NCBI GenBank assembly: GCA_031394045.1
Contig: JANMWN010000085.1
Coordinates: 1-57,006 of the forward strand
DNA from: JANYIP01 sp031394045
GTDB lineage: Bacteria; Actinomycetota; Actinomycetes; Prado026
Length of the DNA stretch: 57,006 nt
Direction of reading: 5' to 3'
The notes below the pieces were generated by a model. That model had not been told where the DNA came from. It did not search any database and saw nothing but the letters and a program-made list of their open reading frames with translations. Shown here piece after piece: positions 7,935-15,754 of this stretch (positions are counted from its first letter, which is position 1; every line of letters starts with the position of its first letter). Made by a program: the position numbers and the translations under genes.

Positions 7935-8102
7935 ATGATCAAGTTTGTGATCGGTGCCGGGCTCGTCGTCTTCCTCGTCCTCCTGGTCTTCGGTGGGCTG
8001 ACAGGGCGAGTACGTCCGCAGAACGGCTGCTGCTGCCCACCAGACCCAGAGCGTGATCTCCGGATGCGCGATCAGACCGAGGGCAGCGAGGAGTTCGCGT
8101 GA
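7935..8102 (+). CDS. 55-residue single-helix membrane protein with Cys-rich tail
   Basis: ATG 7935 follows a strong gggagg site. The product begins MIKFVIGAGLVVFLVLLVFG, a single membrane helix, followed by a cytoplasmic tail with the triplet NGCCCPPDPERD. The Cys triplet could bind metal or be modified. The gene is below usual ORF-calling thresholds. The same N-terminus occurs in the broken gene at 1665, so the family is present twice in this segment. Function unknown. Confidence 0.65.
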   Translation: MIKFVIGAGLVVFLVLLVFGGLTGRVRPQNGCCCPPDPERDLRMRDQTEGSEEFA

Positions 8103-8303
8103 GCCGACCGCGGCGGTGTAGTTGGCGGCTGGGCTCGCCAGGACAGGATCACAGGGAAGGGCTCACAACGTGGATCCAGCGAATCCCGTCGGGATCCGTG
8201 GTGTCCTCAGCCGGCATCGACGCGATCGGGGTAGGCCATCCGTGCGGCAGTCGCTGTCGATCAACCGATCGAGGTCCCTCCCGGGACAGACGGCTGAGGT
8301 TTG

Positions 8304-8509
8304 CTACTCGATCACGCGGTGCCGCAACCGGTGCCGGACGAACCGCGCGACCAGGAGGGGAACGAAATCCCTCACCCGGGCCAGCTCGAAGGTCCTTGCG
8401 CTCGATCCCGATGGCCTCGTGGACGGCGATAGCTGGGACGTTGGGGAACTCGCGGCGCAGCTCAGACTCCGCAACCCGCGAGGTGTCGGGCTTCCTCTGT
8501 CGGGGTCAT
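8304..8509 (-). pseudogene. Frameshifted three-helix-bundle dimerisation-domain protein
   Basis: Starting at an ATG (8509), the minus strand reads MTPTEEARHLAG, then in a second frame VAESELRREFPNVPAIAVHE, then in a third ELARVRDFVPLLVARFVRHR up to the stop at 8304. Joined together they match the short actinobacterial three-helix-bundle dimerisation protein (E-L-x-x-x-F-P ... VRDFVPLLVxR). Two frameshifts make it a pseudogene unless they are sequencing errors. The 8103-8303 stretch upstream on the plus strand shows no supportable gene. Confidence 0.5.
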
Positions 8510-8837
8510 GCCCTCCACTGTCGCCAAGCCGACGGTCAAACGGCAAGCGAACAGCCGATGAACACACCTCGTGCGCGTTCGGTGACACTTAGAAGTAACG
8601 AGCGCCGGGCAGTGTGGCTGCCGCACCTCGCCGTTCGCCCCGAGCGGCGAGGTGCTTGGTGCCACACACCAGACGAAGTGACGTAGGACCAGTCGACGCC
8701 CCAGGTCATATTCGATCTCCAACCCTCTGGTGCGCAGGCTTGACTGTCTCGGCGGGTGAACTGGCCGTCTGCGTTACCCGACTGCTCGGGACTTTCGACC
8801 CTTCACGAAGGCCGCCGGTGAGGCTGACCCTGCGAAC
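8510..8837. other. Intergenic region before the PPOX gene
   Basis: No coding sequence with family-like composition is visible on either strand. The only structured element is the DosR-like site at 8785-8804, so this is treated as the regulatory region of the gene at 8838 plus the decayed upstream end of the minus-strand pseudogene. Confidence 0.5.
8785..8804 (+). promoter_or_regulatory. DosR-like box upstream of the PPOX gene
   Basis: Core GGGAC-TTTC-GACCC at 8788-8801. The 20 bases 8784-8803 are identical, on the opposite strand, to those at 5150-5169 before the cytochrome b operon. Such exact sharing between two otherwise unrelated intergenic regions points to a common regulator. Confidence 0.55.
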
Positions 8838-9248
8838 GTGCTTCCTGACACCCCGCGTCTACGCTCGCTGAGCCGACCTGAGTGCATTGCACTCCTGGTC
8901 GGGGCGTCAGTCGGACGCCTCGGGCTGAGCATCGACGCGTTGCCCGTCATCCTGCCCGTGAACTACTTGCTCATTGACGGTGGCATCGTGTTCCGCACTG
9001 TCCACGGGACCAAGCTGGACGCTGCCACCCGTCACGCGGTAGTGGCCTTCGAGGTCGACGAGTATGAGCGCGATGGCAGCGCGGGGTGGAGCGTCCTGGT
9101 CCGTGGAGTCGCCTCGGAGACAACCAGCCAAGAGATTCTGGCTGCGGCCCGATCGCGCGGTCTCTCGTCCTGGGCGCTGGATGGTTCTGCCGACCACCAC
9201 GTGCTGATCGACACCGACGTGGTGACCGGCAGGCGCTTCGGGTTCTAG
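8838..9248 (+). CDS. Pyridoxamine 5'-phosphate oxidase (PPOX) fold flavoprotein
   Basis: A 136-residue split-barrel protein. It shows the typical actinobacterial PPOX pattern: an opening ECIALLVGASVGRLGLS strand pair, LPVNYLLIDGGIVFRT, then GTKLDAA and VAFEVDEYE. Members bind FMN, F420 or heme and are frequent in dormancy (DosR) regulons of actinobacteria. The start is the GTG at 8838, with only a weak ribosome site; an internal start is possible. The DosR-like box just upstream fits the family's usual regulation. The substrate cannot be told from the sequence. Confidence 0.8.
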   Translation: MLPDTPRLRSLSRPECIALLVGASVGRLGLSIDALPVILPVNYLLIDGGIVFRTVHGTKLDAATRHAVVAFEVDEYERDGSAGWSVLVRGVASETTSQEILAAARSRGLSSWALDGSADHHVLIDTDVVTGRRFGF

Positions 9249-9398
9249 ACCCGGTCGAGGGAAGTCGTCTGATCGCGGCGGCTAGAGGACAGGCGAACCC
9301 AGAGGTCAGGGCATCGCAAATCGCCCGAGATGCCGCTTCGGTCAGCCATATCGTCACGTCCAGAAGTCACCTGGATCGTGGCTCACATTCCAGGTCTG

Positions 9399-10523
9399 TC
9401 AACGCTGAGCACGCTGCTCGGTTCGGGTGAGTGCTTGGAGTGCCCGGTCGTGGGTGTCGGGCAGGGTGTGCAGGTACTTCTGGGTGGTCTGGATCTGGGA
9501 GTGCCCGAGGCGTTCCATGACGGTCTTGAGGTCGGCTCCGCCGGCGAGCAGCCAGGATGCGTGGGCGTGCCGCAGGTCGTGCATGCGCACAGGGAAGCCG
9601 AGGTTGGCGGCGTCGAGGGCGGGAAGCCAGTAGCGGGTGCGGAAGGTGTTGCGGCTGAGCGGGTTCCCTGCGGCGGTCTCGGTGGACGGGAACATCAGGT
9701 CGTCACGACCCAGGCCGAGCCGGTCGATCTGCACGCTCAAGGTGTCGAGAAGTTCGGGCCTGACGCCGAGGACGCGTGGTTCGTCGTCTTTGGGGTAGGC
9801 CTTGATGATGAACCGCTGGCCGGTGGGGGAGAGCTTGCGGGAGACCTCCACGATGGTCTCTTCCACGGTGATGGTGCGGCGCAGGAAGTCCACATGGCGC
9901 GGTCGTAGGGCGATAAGCTCACCCCACCGCAGGCCGGTCTCGATCTCGGTCAGGACCAGGGCTAGGAACCGGTCGGGGACGTGGCCCAGGAGCCGCTGGA
10001 ACTCCTCGGGGGTCAGGGTCCGGGTCTTGCGGGGGATCACCTTGGGGAGCTCGGTGTCACTGCTCGGGTTGTAGCCGATGACCCGGTCGCGGACGGCTCG
10101 TTTGAAGATGGACTTGAGCATGGCGTGGTACTTGGCGATGCTGCGCGCGGACAGCCCGCCGTCGGCGGCTTGGGTGACCCAGGCCTGCACGGTGGAGGGG
10201 GAGATGTCGGCCAAAGCCATGTCGCCGAAGTAGGGCAGGAAGTGCTTGTCGAGGTAGGACCGGTACCCGGCCCTGGTGGTGACCTCCAGGTGCCGGCTGG
10301 GCCACCAGGACTCCTCCACATACGAGTGGAACGTGACCCGGCCGGCTTGCCGGTTGTACCAGCTGCCGTCCTCGACCTTGCCCTCGGCCCGCTGCCCAGC
10401 ACGTAGGGCTGCACGTTCGTTGGAGAAGGTCCCCGCGGAGCGAGTGTTGCCGGCGGGGTCGCGGTAGTAGCCGATGTGCCGACGTTGACCGTCGGAGGTC
10501 ACCCGGACCCTGGTCCATGCCAT
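9399..10523 (-). CDS. Tyrosine site-specific integrase (segment A)
   Basis: A 374-residue phage-type integrase. An AP2-like arm-binding N-terminus (residues 1-60) is followed by a SAM-like core-binding domain (about 62-150) and the catalytic domain. Catalytic residues are Arg199 (TGLRWGEL), His316-x2-Arg319 (MHDLRHAHASW), His341 (LGHSQI) and Tyr350 (QKYLH). Start ATG 10523 has gggag six bases upstream. The gene begins 167 bp from the att repeat at 10690 and reads away from it, the usual int-att arrangement. It is about 95% identical (about 20 substitutions by eye) to the integrase at 30294. Confidence 0.92.
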   Translation of the reverse strand: MAWTRVRVTSDGQRRHIGYYRDPAGNTRSAGTFSNERAALRAGQRAEGKVEDGSWYNRQAGRVTFHSYVEESWWPSRHLEVTTRAGYRSYLDKHFLPYFGDMALADISPSTVQAWVTQAADGGLSARSIAKYHAMLKSIFKRAVRDRVIGYNPSSDTELPKVIPRKTRTLTPEEFQRLLGHVPDRFLALVLTEIETGLRWGELIALRPRHVDFLRRTITVEETIVEVSRKLSPTGQRFIIKAYPKDDEPRVLGVRPELLDTLSVQIDRLGLGRDDLMFPSTETAAGNPLSRNTFRTRYWLPALDAANLGFPVRMHDLRHAHASWLLAGGADLKTVMERLGHSQIQTTQKYLHTLPDTHDRALQALTRTEQRAQR

Positions 10524-10689
10524 CAGCTGCTCCCGAGGCCGTGACCGCAGTGTGACCGCAGTCCTTGCCACGCAGGGGTGGACGCCGGCGGACGCCAACG
10601 GAACGAGCGCTGAGCCTCTGACCTGCACATATGTCGAGTCTGCCACGAATTTGAGCGCGAGGGTAGGGCTCGGTCTACGAGGGTGGACT

Positions 10690-10735
10690 CGGCTCATAAC
10701 CCAGAGGTCGCAGGTTCAAATCCTGCCCCCGCTAC
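10690..10735 (+). repeat. att copy 1: tRNA-fMet 3' half
   Basis: A 46-bp sequence from the anticodon stem through T-loop and acceptor stem (ggctCATaaccc ... ggttcaaatcc ... cccccgctac). The CCC after the anticodon loop belongs to the GGG/CCC pairs diagnostic of initiator tRNA. The 5' half of the tRNA is absent, so this is an attachment-site copy, not a functional gene. Confidence 0.85.
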
Positions 10736-10749
10736 AAAGTAAGTGCAGG

Positions 10750-10789
10750 TCAGAGGCATGATCACCGATCTTGGTGGTCAAGCCTCTGA
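10750..10789 (+). terminator. Hairpin after att copy 1
   Basis: Inverted repeat with 17-base arms and a 6-base loop, starting tcagaggc and ending gcctctga, with one mismatch and one G-U pair. It stands in the position of the tRNA transcription terminator. No T-tract follows. Confidence 0.5.
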
Positions 10790-10928
10790 TGCTCGTGACT
10801 GCAGATGACCGCCGAATGGGCCGCGCATCTGCTGCGAAGCTCAAGAGCGGCCTGACCTCTGGGTCATTCGCCCAGTGGTTTTGGACAGGGTGAGGGAACG
10901 GGTGCCGTCTGCGGCGCGTCGCTGGATC

Positions 10929-11450
10929 ATGGGGACCGTGCGAGCGAACTGGGTTCTGGGAGCGGTCGGCGCACTAGCGGCTGCGCTGCTGGTCTCGAGC
11001 TGCACGAATGGATCCGTTGGGCCCCAAGGAAACTCGGCGCTGGCCATGTCGACGTCGTCGTCCCCGTCCGGTCCGGCAGCCCCGACGGCGACGGTCGGCG
11101 TTGAGCCGGCAACTCTGGAGGATCCGCGGGGATGCGCGGTCGCGGGGGAGGGGGAGGGGCCGAGCGCCATCGTGACGGCGTCGCTTGCGAGTCCGCCCCG
11201 GCAGTTCTCGGCGCTACTTGGGCAGCAGTTCGAGACAGCGGAGCTGACCGCGGTGTCGCCCGGACGGTCTTCGGCTAGCGACGGGCGGGTGCTGAAGGTG
11301 ATTGGGTTCCGGGCGGAGCCGAACGGGATGACGTATACCGAGTTCCAGGCTGTCGGTATCGGTCCGCCGTTGGTGACGGTGACGCGCACGAACGTAAGCG
11401 GGGCGACTTCAAGGTTGCAGGTGCTGGTCACCGTCGCCTGCCACCTGTAG
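10929..11450 (+). CDS. Lipoprotein of unknown function
   Basis: A 173-residue lipoprotein with a signal helix and lipobox LVSSC, followed by a Ser/Pro-rich spacer and a domain that is probably all-beta (residues about 55-173) with two Cys residues. No ribosome site is evident; ATG 10929 is chosen because the signal peptide begins there, and a longer version from 10875 is less likely. The family is not recognised. It stands alone, just inside the left end of element B. Confidence 0.6.
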   Translation: MGTVRANWVLGAVGALAAALLVSSCTNGSVGPQGNSALAMSTSSSPSGPAAPTATVGVEPATLEDPRGCAVAGEGEGPSAIVTASLASPPRQFSALLGQQFETAELTAVSPGRSSASDGRVLKVIGFRAEPNGMTYTEFQAVGIGPPLVTVTRTNVSGATSRLQVLVTVACHL

Positions 11451-11515
11451 GCGTCCGCGGCTCTGGTCGGCTGCGACGTCTGGCCCAGTGGAGCTCGAGC
11501 CACACCCTCGTGGTC

Positions 11516-12162
11516 ATGACTCGCCGCGCCCGGCTGTTGATCGTGCTGGGGTTGAACCTGGCCTTGATCGCTGGGTTGGTCGCGGTCGGTATCGCCGGGC
11601 ATTCGGTCGGACTGCTGGCAGCGGGCGGGGACTATCTGGCTGATTCGGGTGCCATCGTGTTGGCGCTGTTGGCGCTGTTGGCGATCTGGCTGCGGGATCG
11701 GCCCCCGACTGCCCGCAGACCCCAGGGCTATCCGCGGGCGCCCGCCTACGCGCCTTGGTGAACGCGGGGCTGCTGCTGGTTGTCGTGGTGTTGGGTTTCG
11801 TCGCCGCGGCCCGGCGGCTGCTCACAGGGACCGGCCAAGTCCACGGTCTGCCCGTCATGGTGACGGCGGGTGTCGCGGCCGCGGTGATGGTCGGCGGGGC
11901 GCTGATCCTGGGTGGCGACGTCGATCAGGACGACGACACCGACGCCGACCGGGCGAACATGCGTGCCGTGCTCTTGGACACCGTCGCGGACGCGGCCGCC
12001 GCAGCCGGCGTTGCCATCGCTGGTCTGGTCATTCTGGTGACGGGGGGTTGGTTCTGGCTCGACCCTGCGGTCGCCCTACTCATCTCCGCCGTCATCGGCT
12101 ACCACGTGGTCCTTCTGCTCCGCGACATCTCCCGCAGCCTGCGCCACCCAGCCAGCAGCTAG
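11516..12162 (+). pseudogene. Frameshifted cation diffusion facilitator (CDF) transporter
   Basis: Two frames together make a CDF membrane domain. Frame 1 encodes helices 1-2 with the helix-2 metal site (GDYLADSGAIV). Frame 2, from about 11757, continues ALVNAGLLLVVVVLGFV with helices 3-6 and the helix-5 site LLDTVADAAAAAG (Asp-x3-Asp). The frames meet near 11745-11757, where one base pair change would restore the reading GYPRA..ALVNAG. The Asp-rich loop (DVDQDDDTDAD) is also visible. Divalent-metal export would be lost unless the frameshift is a sequencing error. Confidence 0.7.
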
Positions 12163-12204
12163 CGCCCCGGGCCACCGAGCGCCGTAGCGGGTGAGTTCGC
12201 CTGG

Positions 12205-12582
12205 TCATCGGATTCCGCTGTCCAAAGTGATCGTGATGGTGCTAGCGCTGCTGGCCGTGACTTGGACGACCCGGCTGGCCAATGTTCGGTACCCGCCGGG
12301 TCGGGTTGCTGTCAGCGTGTAAGTCCCGGCCGGGAGCGTGAGAGTGAAGGAACCGTCGGGGGCCGAGCGAACTCGGGCGACCTCGACGGTGCCGAGGGAG
12401 GCGACAATGCTGGCGCCGGAGACGCGGATCGCGGGGCATGGCGACGCCGCCCGCTCCACTGGGCAACCGGGCGCGGCCAGCACTGTCCCCTGTACGACGG
12501 CAGTGGATCCAGACGAAGCCGTGATGTTCCCGCAGGCCGCGAGTGTCAGCGTGGCCACCAGGATGAGCAGGCCGTTCTTCAC
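12205..12582 (-). CDS. Lipoprotein with carboxypeptidase-regulatory-like beta domain
   Basis: A 125-residue lipoprotein with signal peptide, lipobox LAAC and a seven-strand beta-sandwich of the carboxypeptidase regulatory/CNA-B type: GTVLAAPGCPVERAA, then APDGSFTLTLPAGTYTLTA. The GTG at 12582 is preferred because it gives a proper signal peptide; a longer ATG start at 12654 would bury it and overlap the divergent MerR operator. Probably a cell-surface binding or structural protein. It diverges from merR and may share its promoter region. Confidence 0.6.
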   Translation of the reverse strand: MKNGLLILVATLTLAACGNITASSGSTAVVQGTVLAAPGCPVERAASPCPAIRVSGASIVASLGTVEVARVRSAPDGSFTLTLPAGTYTLTATRPGGYRTLASRVVQVTASSASTITITLDSGIR

Positions 12583-12640
12583 GCCTGGTTCGACGCGGCC
12601 CCCACGAATCGCGTTCCGAGAACGGACGGTCGAAGGCTTG

Positions 12641-12662
12641 ACCTTCGAGTCCACTTGAAGGT
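12641..12662. promoter_or_regulatory. MerR-type operator
   Basis: Inverted repeat ACCTTC-N10-GAAGGT directly downstream of a TTGACC -35 element (12638-12643). The 18-19 bp gap to the weak -10 (tctacc) is longer than normal, the hallmark of promoters twisted open by MerR proteins. Transcription would begin almost at the merR ATG (12676), so the message may be leaderless. Confidence 0.65.
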
Positions 12663-12675
12663 CTACCGTCGCGGC

Positions 12676-13494
12676 ATGAGCGACACATTGCTGATCTCCG
12701 AGCTTGCGGCTCGCAGCGGTTTCACCGCGTCAACGCTGCGGTACTACGAGCAGGTCGGCCTGTTGGCTGCGGCTGACCGGACACCTGCGGGCTACCGGCT
12801 GTACGGCGAGGCGGCGTTGACGCGGCTGCGGTTCATCGACCGGGCCAAACAGCTCGGTCTGCCGCTGGAGGAGATCCGCGAGCTCGTGGGGATCTGGGAC
12901 CAGGGCCAGTGCGCGCATGTCCAGGACAAGCTCCGGGCGCACATCAGCGCGCGGTCGGCGCAGGTGAGGACGAGGATCGCGGAGCTGACCGTGTTCAGTG
13001 TGCAGCTGGACGCCGCCGAGGTCGACCTGGCAACGCAGTCTCCGGACGGGGCGTGTGGTGATGGCTGCGGCTGCCTCCCCGTCCGGCCAGCCGGTACTCG
13101 GGTCCCGCAACCGGTCGACTTCACCCGAGCACGGCCGGAGCCGACCCCGGGAACCGGCCGGATCGACAGTGCCGCTGTGGGAAAGGGTCTCGCGGCAGCG
13201 ACCGCGGTGGCGTGCACCCTTTCGGTGGGCGACCAGCCGGCGCGGATGGGCGAGTGGAACGAGCTGCTGGCGTTGGCCGTCGACCGCGCGCCGGTCCCCG
13301 GTGGGCTGCGGCTGCGGTTCCCCGCCGACCCCGAACTCGCGGGACGTTTGGGTGACCTCGCGGTCCGCGAGCAGGCGTGCTGCTCGTTCTTCGCCTTCAC
13401 CCTGCACCTGACGCCCGGCGCGGTCATGTTGGACGTACTGGCACCGGAAGATGTGCGGCCGATCGTGGCCGAGATGTTCGGGATCCGCGCATGA
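12676..13494 (+). CDS. MerR-family metal-responsive regulator with extra C-terminal domain
   Basis: A 272-residue protein. Residues 1-75 form the MerR winged helix (LISELAARSGFTASTLRYYE, then GYRLYG), followed by the dimerisation helix with Cys79 in QGQCAHV. A metal-site loop CGDGCGCLP lies near residues 133-141. The C-terminal half (about 150-272) is an added soluble domain with a conserved CC pair (REQACCSFF) seen in actinobacterial mercury-type MerR proteins. It overlaps the MerT-like gene by ATGA. It is probably a sensor for mercury or another soft metal, acting at the palindrome just upstream. Confidence 0.8.
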   Translation: MSDTLLISELAARSGFTASTLRYYEQVGLLAAADRTPAGYRLYGEAALTRLRFIDRAKQLGLPLEEIRELVGIWDQGQCAHVQDKLRAHISARSAQVRTRIAELTVFSVQLDAAEVDLATQSPDGACGDGCGCLPVRPAGTRVPQPVDFTRARPEPTPGTGRIDSAAVGKGLAAATAVACTLSVGDQPARMGEWNELLALAVDRAPVPGGLRLRFPADPELAGRLGDLAVREQACCSFFAFTLHLTPGAVMLDVLAPEDVRPIVAEMFGIRA

Positions 13495-13814
13495 AGGCCG
13501 CCAGGATGACCCGAGGCGACAAGGGCGTGCTGGTGGCGGTGGTCGCTGCGTGTGCGGCCTGCTGCGCCGGGCCGCTGCTCGCGGTCCTGGCGGCGATCGG
13601 GGTGACATCGGCGCTGGCCGCGTTCGTCTTGCCTGGCTTGGCGGTGGTCACCGTCGCCGCCGGGGGAGGGGTCTGGTGGCTGCGCCGACGGTCCCGCGCT
13701 GGCTGCGTGAACTTGCCTGGGACCGTCGATCTGGCGATGCCCACGCTGCGTCCCGTTGGCGAGGTCCATGACGGCGCGAGCGCGTCCGAGTCCGCGACGC
13801 GACACGTCCAGTAG
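13491..13814 (+). CDS. MerT/MerF-like small metal-transport membrane protein
   Basis: A 107-residue protein coupled to merR. Two transmembrane helices (about residues 12-30 and 33-58) are present, and the first carries the vicinal pair in CAACCAGPLLA, as in MerT and MerF, which bind Hg(II) in the membrane. A cytoplasmic tail follows, with one more Cys (RAGCVN). No MerA or MerB gene is visible nearby, so transport without reduction, or a different soft metal, must be considered. Confidence 0.65.
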   Translation: MKAARMTRGDKGVLVAVVAACAACCAGPLLAVLAAIGVTSALAAFVLPGLAVVTVAAGGGVWWLRRRSRAGCVNLPGTVDLAMPTLRPVGEVHDGASASESATRHVQ

Positions 13815-13899
13815 ACGTCAGTGGTGCGGGGTACAGCGATCGACGTCGAGCCGGTGTTGTGGTCCAGAGGCGACATGGCCGGTCTGCCAGGATGGCGAG

Positions 13900-14231
13900 A
13901 TGACGGTGGTCCGGTCGCTTCTGCTCTTCGTCCTTGCTGCCATCGCCGAGATCGGCGGGGCCTGGCTTGTGTGGCAGGGCGTCCGCGAGCAGGAGGCTTG
14001 GCCTGGGTTGGGGCGGGCATTGTCGCGTTGGGTGCGTACGGGTTCGTGGCGACGTTGCAGCCCGACGCGCACTTCGGTCGCATCCTGGCTGCGTACGGCG
14101 GGATCTTTGTTGCGGGCTCCCTCGCCTGGGGCATGGTGTTCGACGGTTTCCGACCCGACCGCTTCGACATCGCCGGCGCGGCGCTGTGCCTGATCGGTGT
14201 CGCGGTGATCATGTACGTTCCGCGCACCTGA
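13900..14231 (+). pseudogene. Frameshifted YnfA-family membrane protein
   Basis: The frame from ATG 13900 reads MTVVRSLLLFVLAAIAEIGG and WLVWQGVRE, the first helix of the YnfA/UPF0060 family. The conserved remainder (GLAWVGAGIVALGAYGFVAT, GRILAAYGG, then GFRPDR and a final helix) is in another frame. The shift lies near 13985-13995. Joined length is about 110 residues, the normal family length. A single indel, real or a sequencing error, explains it. Confidence 0.7.
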
Positions 14232-14264
14232 CCTCGACTGGCTTCCGTGGCTCGCGTACCGGCT

Positions 14265-15038
14265 CTAAGTCGGCGGGACCTCGGCGGTGACAGGGCTTGG
14301 CTCGCGGCTCACCCAGGCAGCCGCAATCGCAGCCCCGAGGTGCAGCAAGGCCACAAAGGCGGCCAACAAGGCCAGCCCGGTTCGGGACTCGTTGACCTGG
14401 TGGACGACTTCTCGGATGTCCAGGGCGGTAAAGACCAGCATCGTGGCCGCGATTGCCACGGCAATGGCGCGGGAGCGGACGGTCAGAATCAGTGCCGCGA
14501 ACCCGAGCGACAACAAGACGGCCACAGCGACCAGTGCCGGAGCTTCAGGGTTGACCCCGAGCAACGTCTCGGAGCTGACCTCCGCCGAGTGCGTGGCAGG
14601 GTTCTCACCCACCTCGCTGTGCCCGGTTTCGGTCGTCGACGCACCCGGTGTGGCGGGCGTGGACTCGCCGCCATCGCCGTCCCCGGTGGCGCTCGGCGTC
14701 GCTGTGGGTGTCGGCGTCGGTGTGCGGGTGGTCGGTGGTTGCGTGGTCTTAGGTATGGGGCTGGTCTCACCGTTGTCGCCATCACCGCCGCTAGCCTTCG
14801 GCGTTGGGCTCGGTGCGGGCGCCTGTTTCGACGGGGCGGTGGCGACCGGGCTGACAGCGCTTGACCTTGCCGAGGGTGAGGCATCAGGCCGCGCACTCAC
14901 GGCTGCGCCCGTGTGGGACGGGTTGGCGTGGGTCTCGGAGCGTGTGCTGCCACGTTCGATGGCTGCGCCGGTGGCGAACGCGGCAGCGGAGATGATCAGC
15001 AGCGCGGCCGTGGTGATCCGGGCCCGGGTGGTCAGCAT
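14265..15038 (-). CDS. Membrane protein with long Pro/Thr-rich extracellular linker
   Basis: A 257-residue protein with an N-terminal signal-anchor (residues 6-27) and a low-complexity Thr/Pro/Ser linker of about 120 residues including TPTPTPTATPSATGDGDGG. Three C-terminal hydrophobic helices follow (about 168-190, 193-212 and 219-245). It resembles actinobacterial surface proteins with glycosylatable stalks but no family is recognised. It diverges from the ECF sigma gene, so it may be part of that regulon. Confidence 0.6.
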   Translation of the reverse strand: MLTTRARITTAALLIISAAAFATGAAIERGSTRSETHANPSHTGAAVSARPDASPSARSSAVSPVATAPSKQAPAPSPTPKASGGDGDNGETSPIPKTTQPPTTRTPTPTPTATPSATGDGDGGESTPATPGASTTETGHSEVGENPATHSAEVSSETLLGVNPEAPALVAVAVLLSLGFAALILTVRSRAIAVAIAATMLVFTALDIREVVHQVNESRTGLALLAAFVALLHLGAAIAAAWVSREPSPVTAEVPPT

Positions 15039-15187
15039 GAGTCGCCTTCGCGTCGAATGGGGTGTCTTGCTTACAGGGACGCCACCACCCGATCGGTGAT
15101 TGCATCGAGTCAGGGGCTGCGTGCAATCAAGCTGGGCCTGGCGGCGTCCCTACCGATGACAGGCACAGCCGGCGGCGGGAGGTGGGC

Positions 15188-15754
15188 ATGGATAGCGGTG
15201 ACGATCACGAGGAGTTCCTTGAGGCGACGCTGCGGCACGCCGATCTCGTTCACGCCTTGGCGCGCCGACTCGCCACCCGACCTGCCGATGTCGCCGACCT
15301 CGTACAAGAGACCTACCTACGTGCCTACGCGGCCTGGGGTCGACGCCGCCCCGACGACCCGGGGGCGTGGCTGGCCACGATCTGTCTGAACGTGGGCCGC
15401 GACGAGCTACGCCGCCACGCCCGACGCAAGGCCGCCGTCGAGGATGGGCCGGTCCCTGACCTGCCCGGACCGCAGGACACCGCGGAGGCCGCGTTGGCGA
15501 ACCTGCGCAGCGACAGGGTTCACCTCGCCCTGTGGCAACTGCCGGCGGCGCAACGGGTAGCGATCACCTTGATGGACCTGTGCGGGTTCACCGCAGCGCA
15601 GGCCGCCTCGATCACCGATGCGCCTAGGGGCACGGTCCTGGCCCGGGTCCATCGAGGCCGCAAAGCGTTGGCGCTGCACCTGTCCGACCAACGAGACCTG
15701 CCCGTCCAGGGAACCGGCCGAGGAAGCGAGGCCAGCCATGAGCCACGATCCTGA
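15188..15754 (+). CDS. ECF-type RNA polymerase sigma factor
   Basis: A 188-residue sigma-70-family protein. The sigma-2 region runs from about residue 13 to 75 with DVADLVQETYLRAYAAW, and sigma-4 from about 110 to 160 ending in a helix-turn-helix (FTAAQAASITDAPRGTVLAR). ATG 15188 follows ggcgggaggtgggc. It overlaps the anti-sigma gene by 17 bp, the standard ECF/anti-sigma arrangement. A 7-bp inverted repeat (gattgca/tgcaatc) lies about 75 bp upstream. Confidence 0.85.
   Translation: MDSGDDHEEFLEATLRHADLVHALARRLATRPADVADLVQETYLRAYAAWGRRRPDDPGAWLATICLNVGRDELRRHARRKAAVEDGPVPDLPGPQDTAEAALANLRSDRVHLALWQLPAAQRVAITLMDLCGFTAAQAASITDAPRGTVLARVHRGRKALALHLSDQRDLPVQGTGRGSEASHEPRS

Larger units (their letters stand above)
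9399..10735. repeat. Copy 1 of the int-att direct repeat
   Basis: The whole integrase gene, its upstream arm region with phased (T/C)GGACG repeats near 10579-10594 and the att repeat recur at 30294-31630. The offset is exactly 20,895 bp at the gene end, gene start and att. Recombination between the copies would remove element B. Confidence 0.85.

Noticed and set aside
10681..10737. A functional tRNA-Met gene at any of the four att copies
   Set aside because: Only the 3' half is present in each case; D-arm and 5' acceptor strand are missing, and copy 3 has a shortened acceptor stem.
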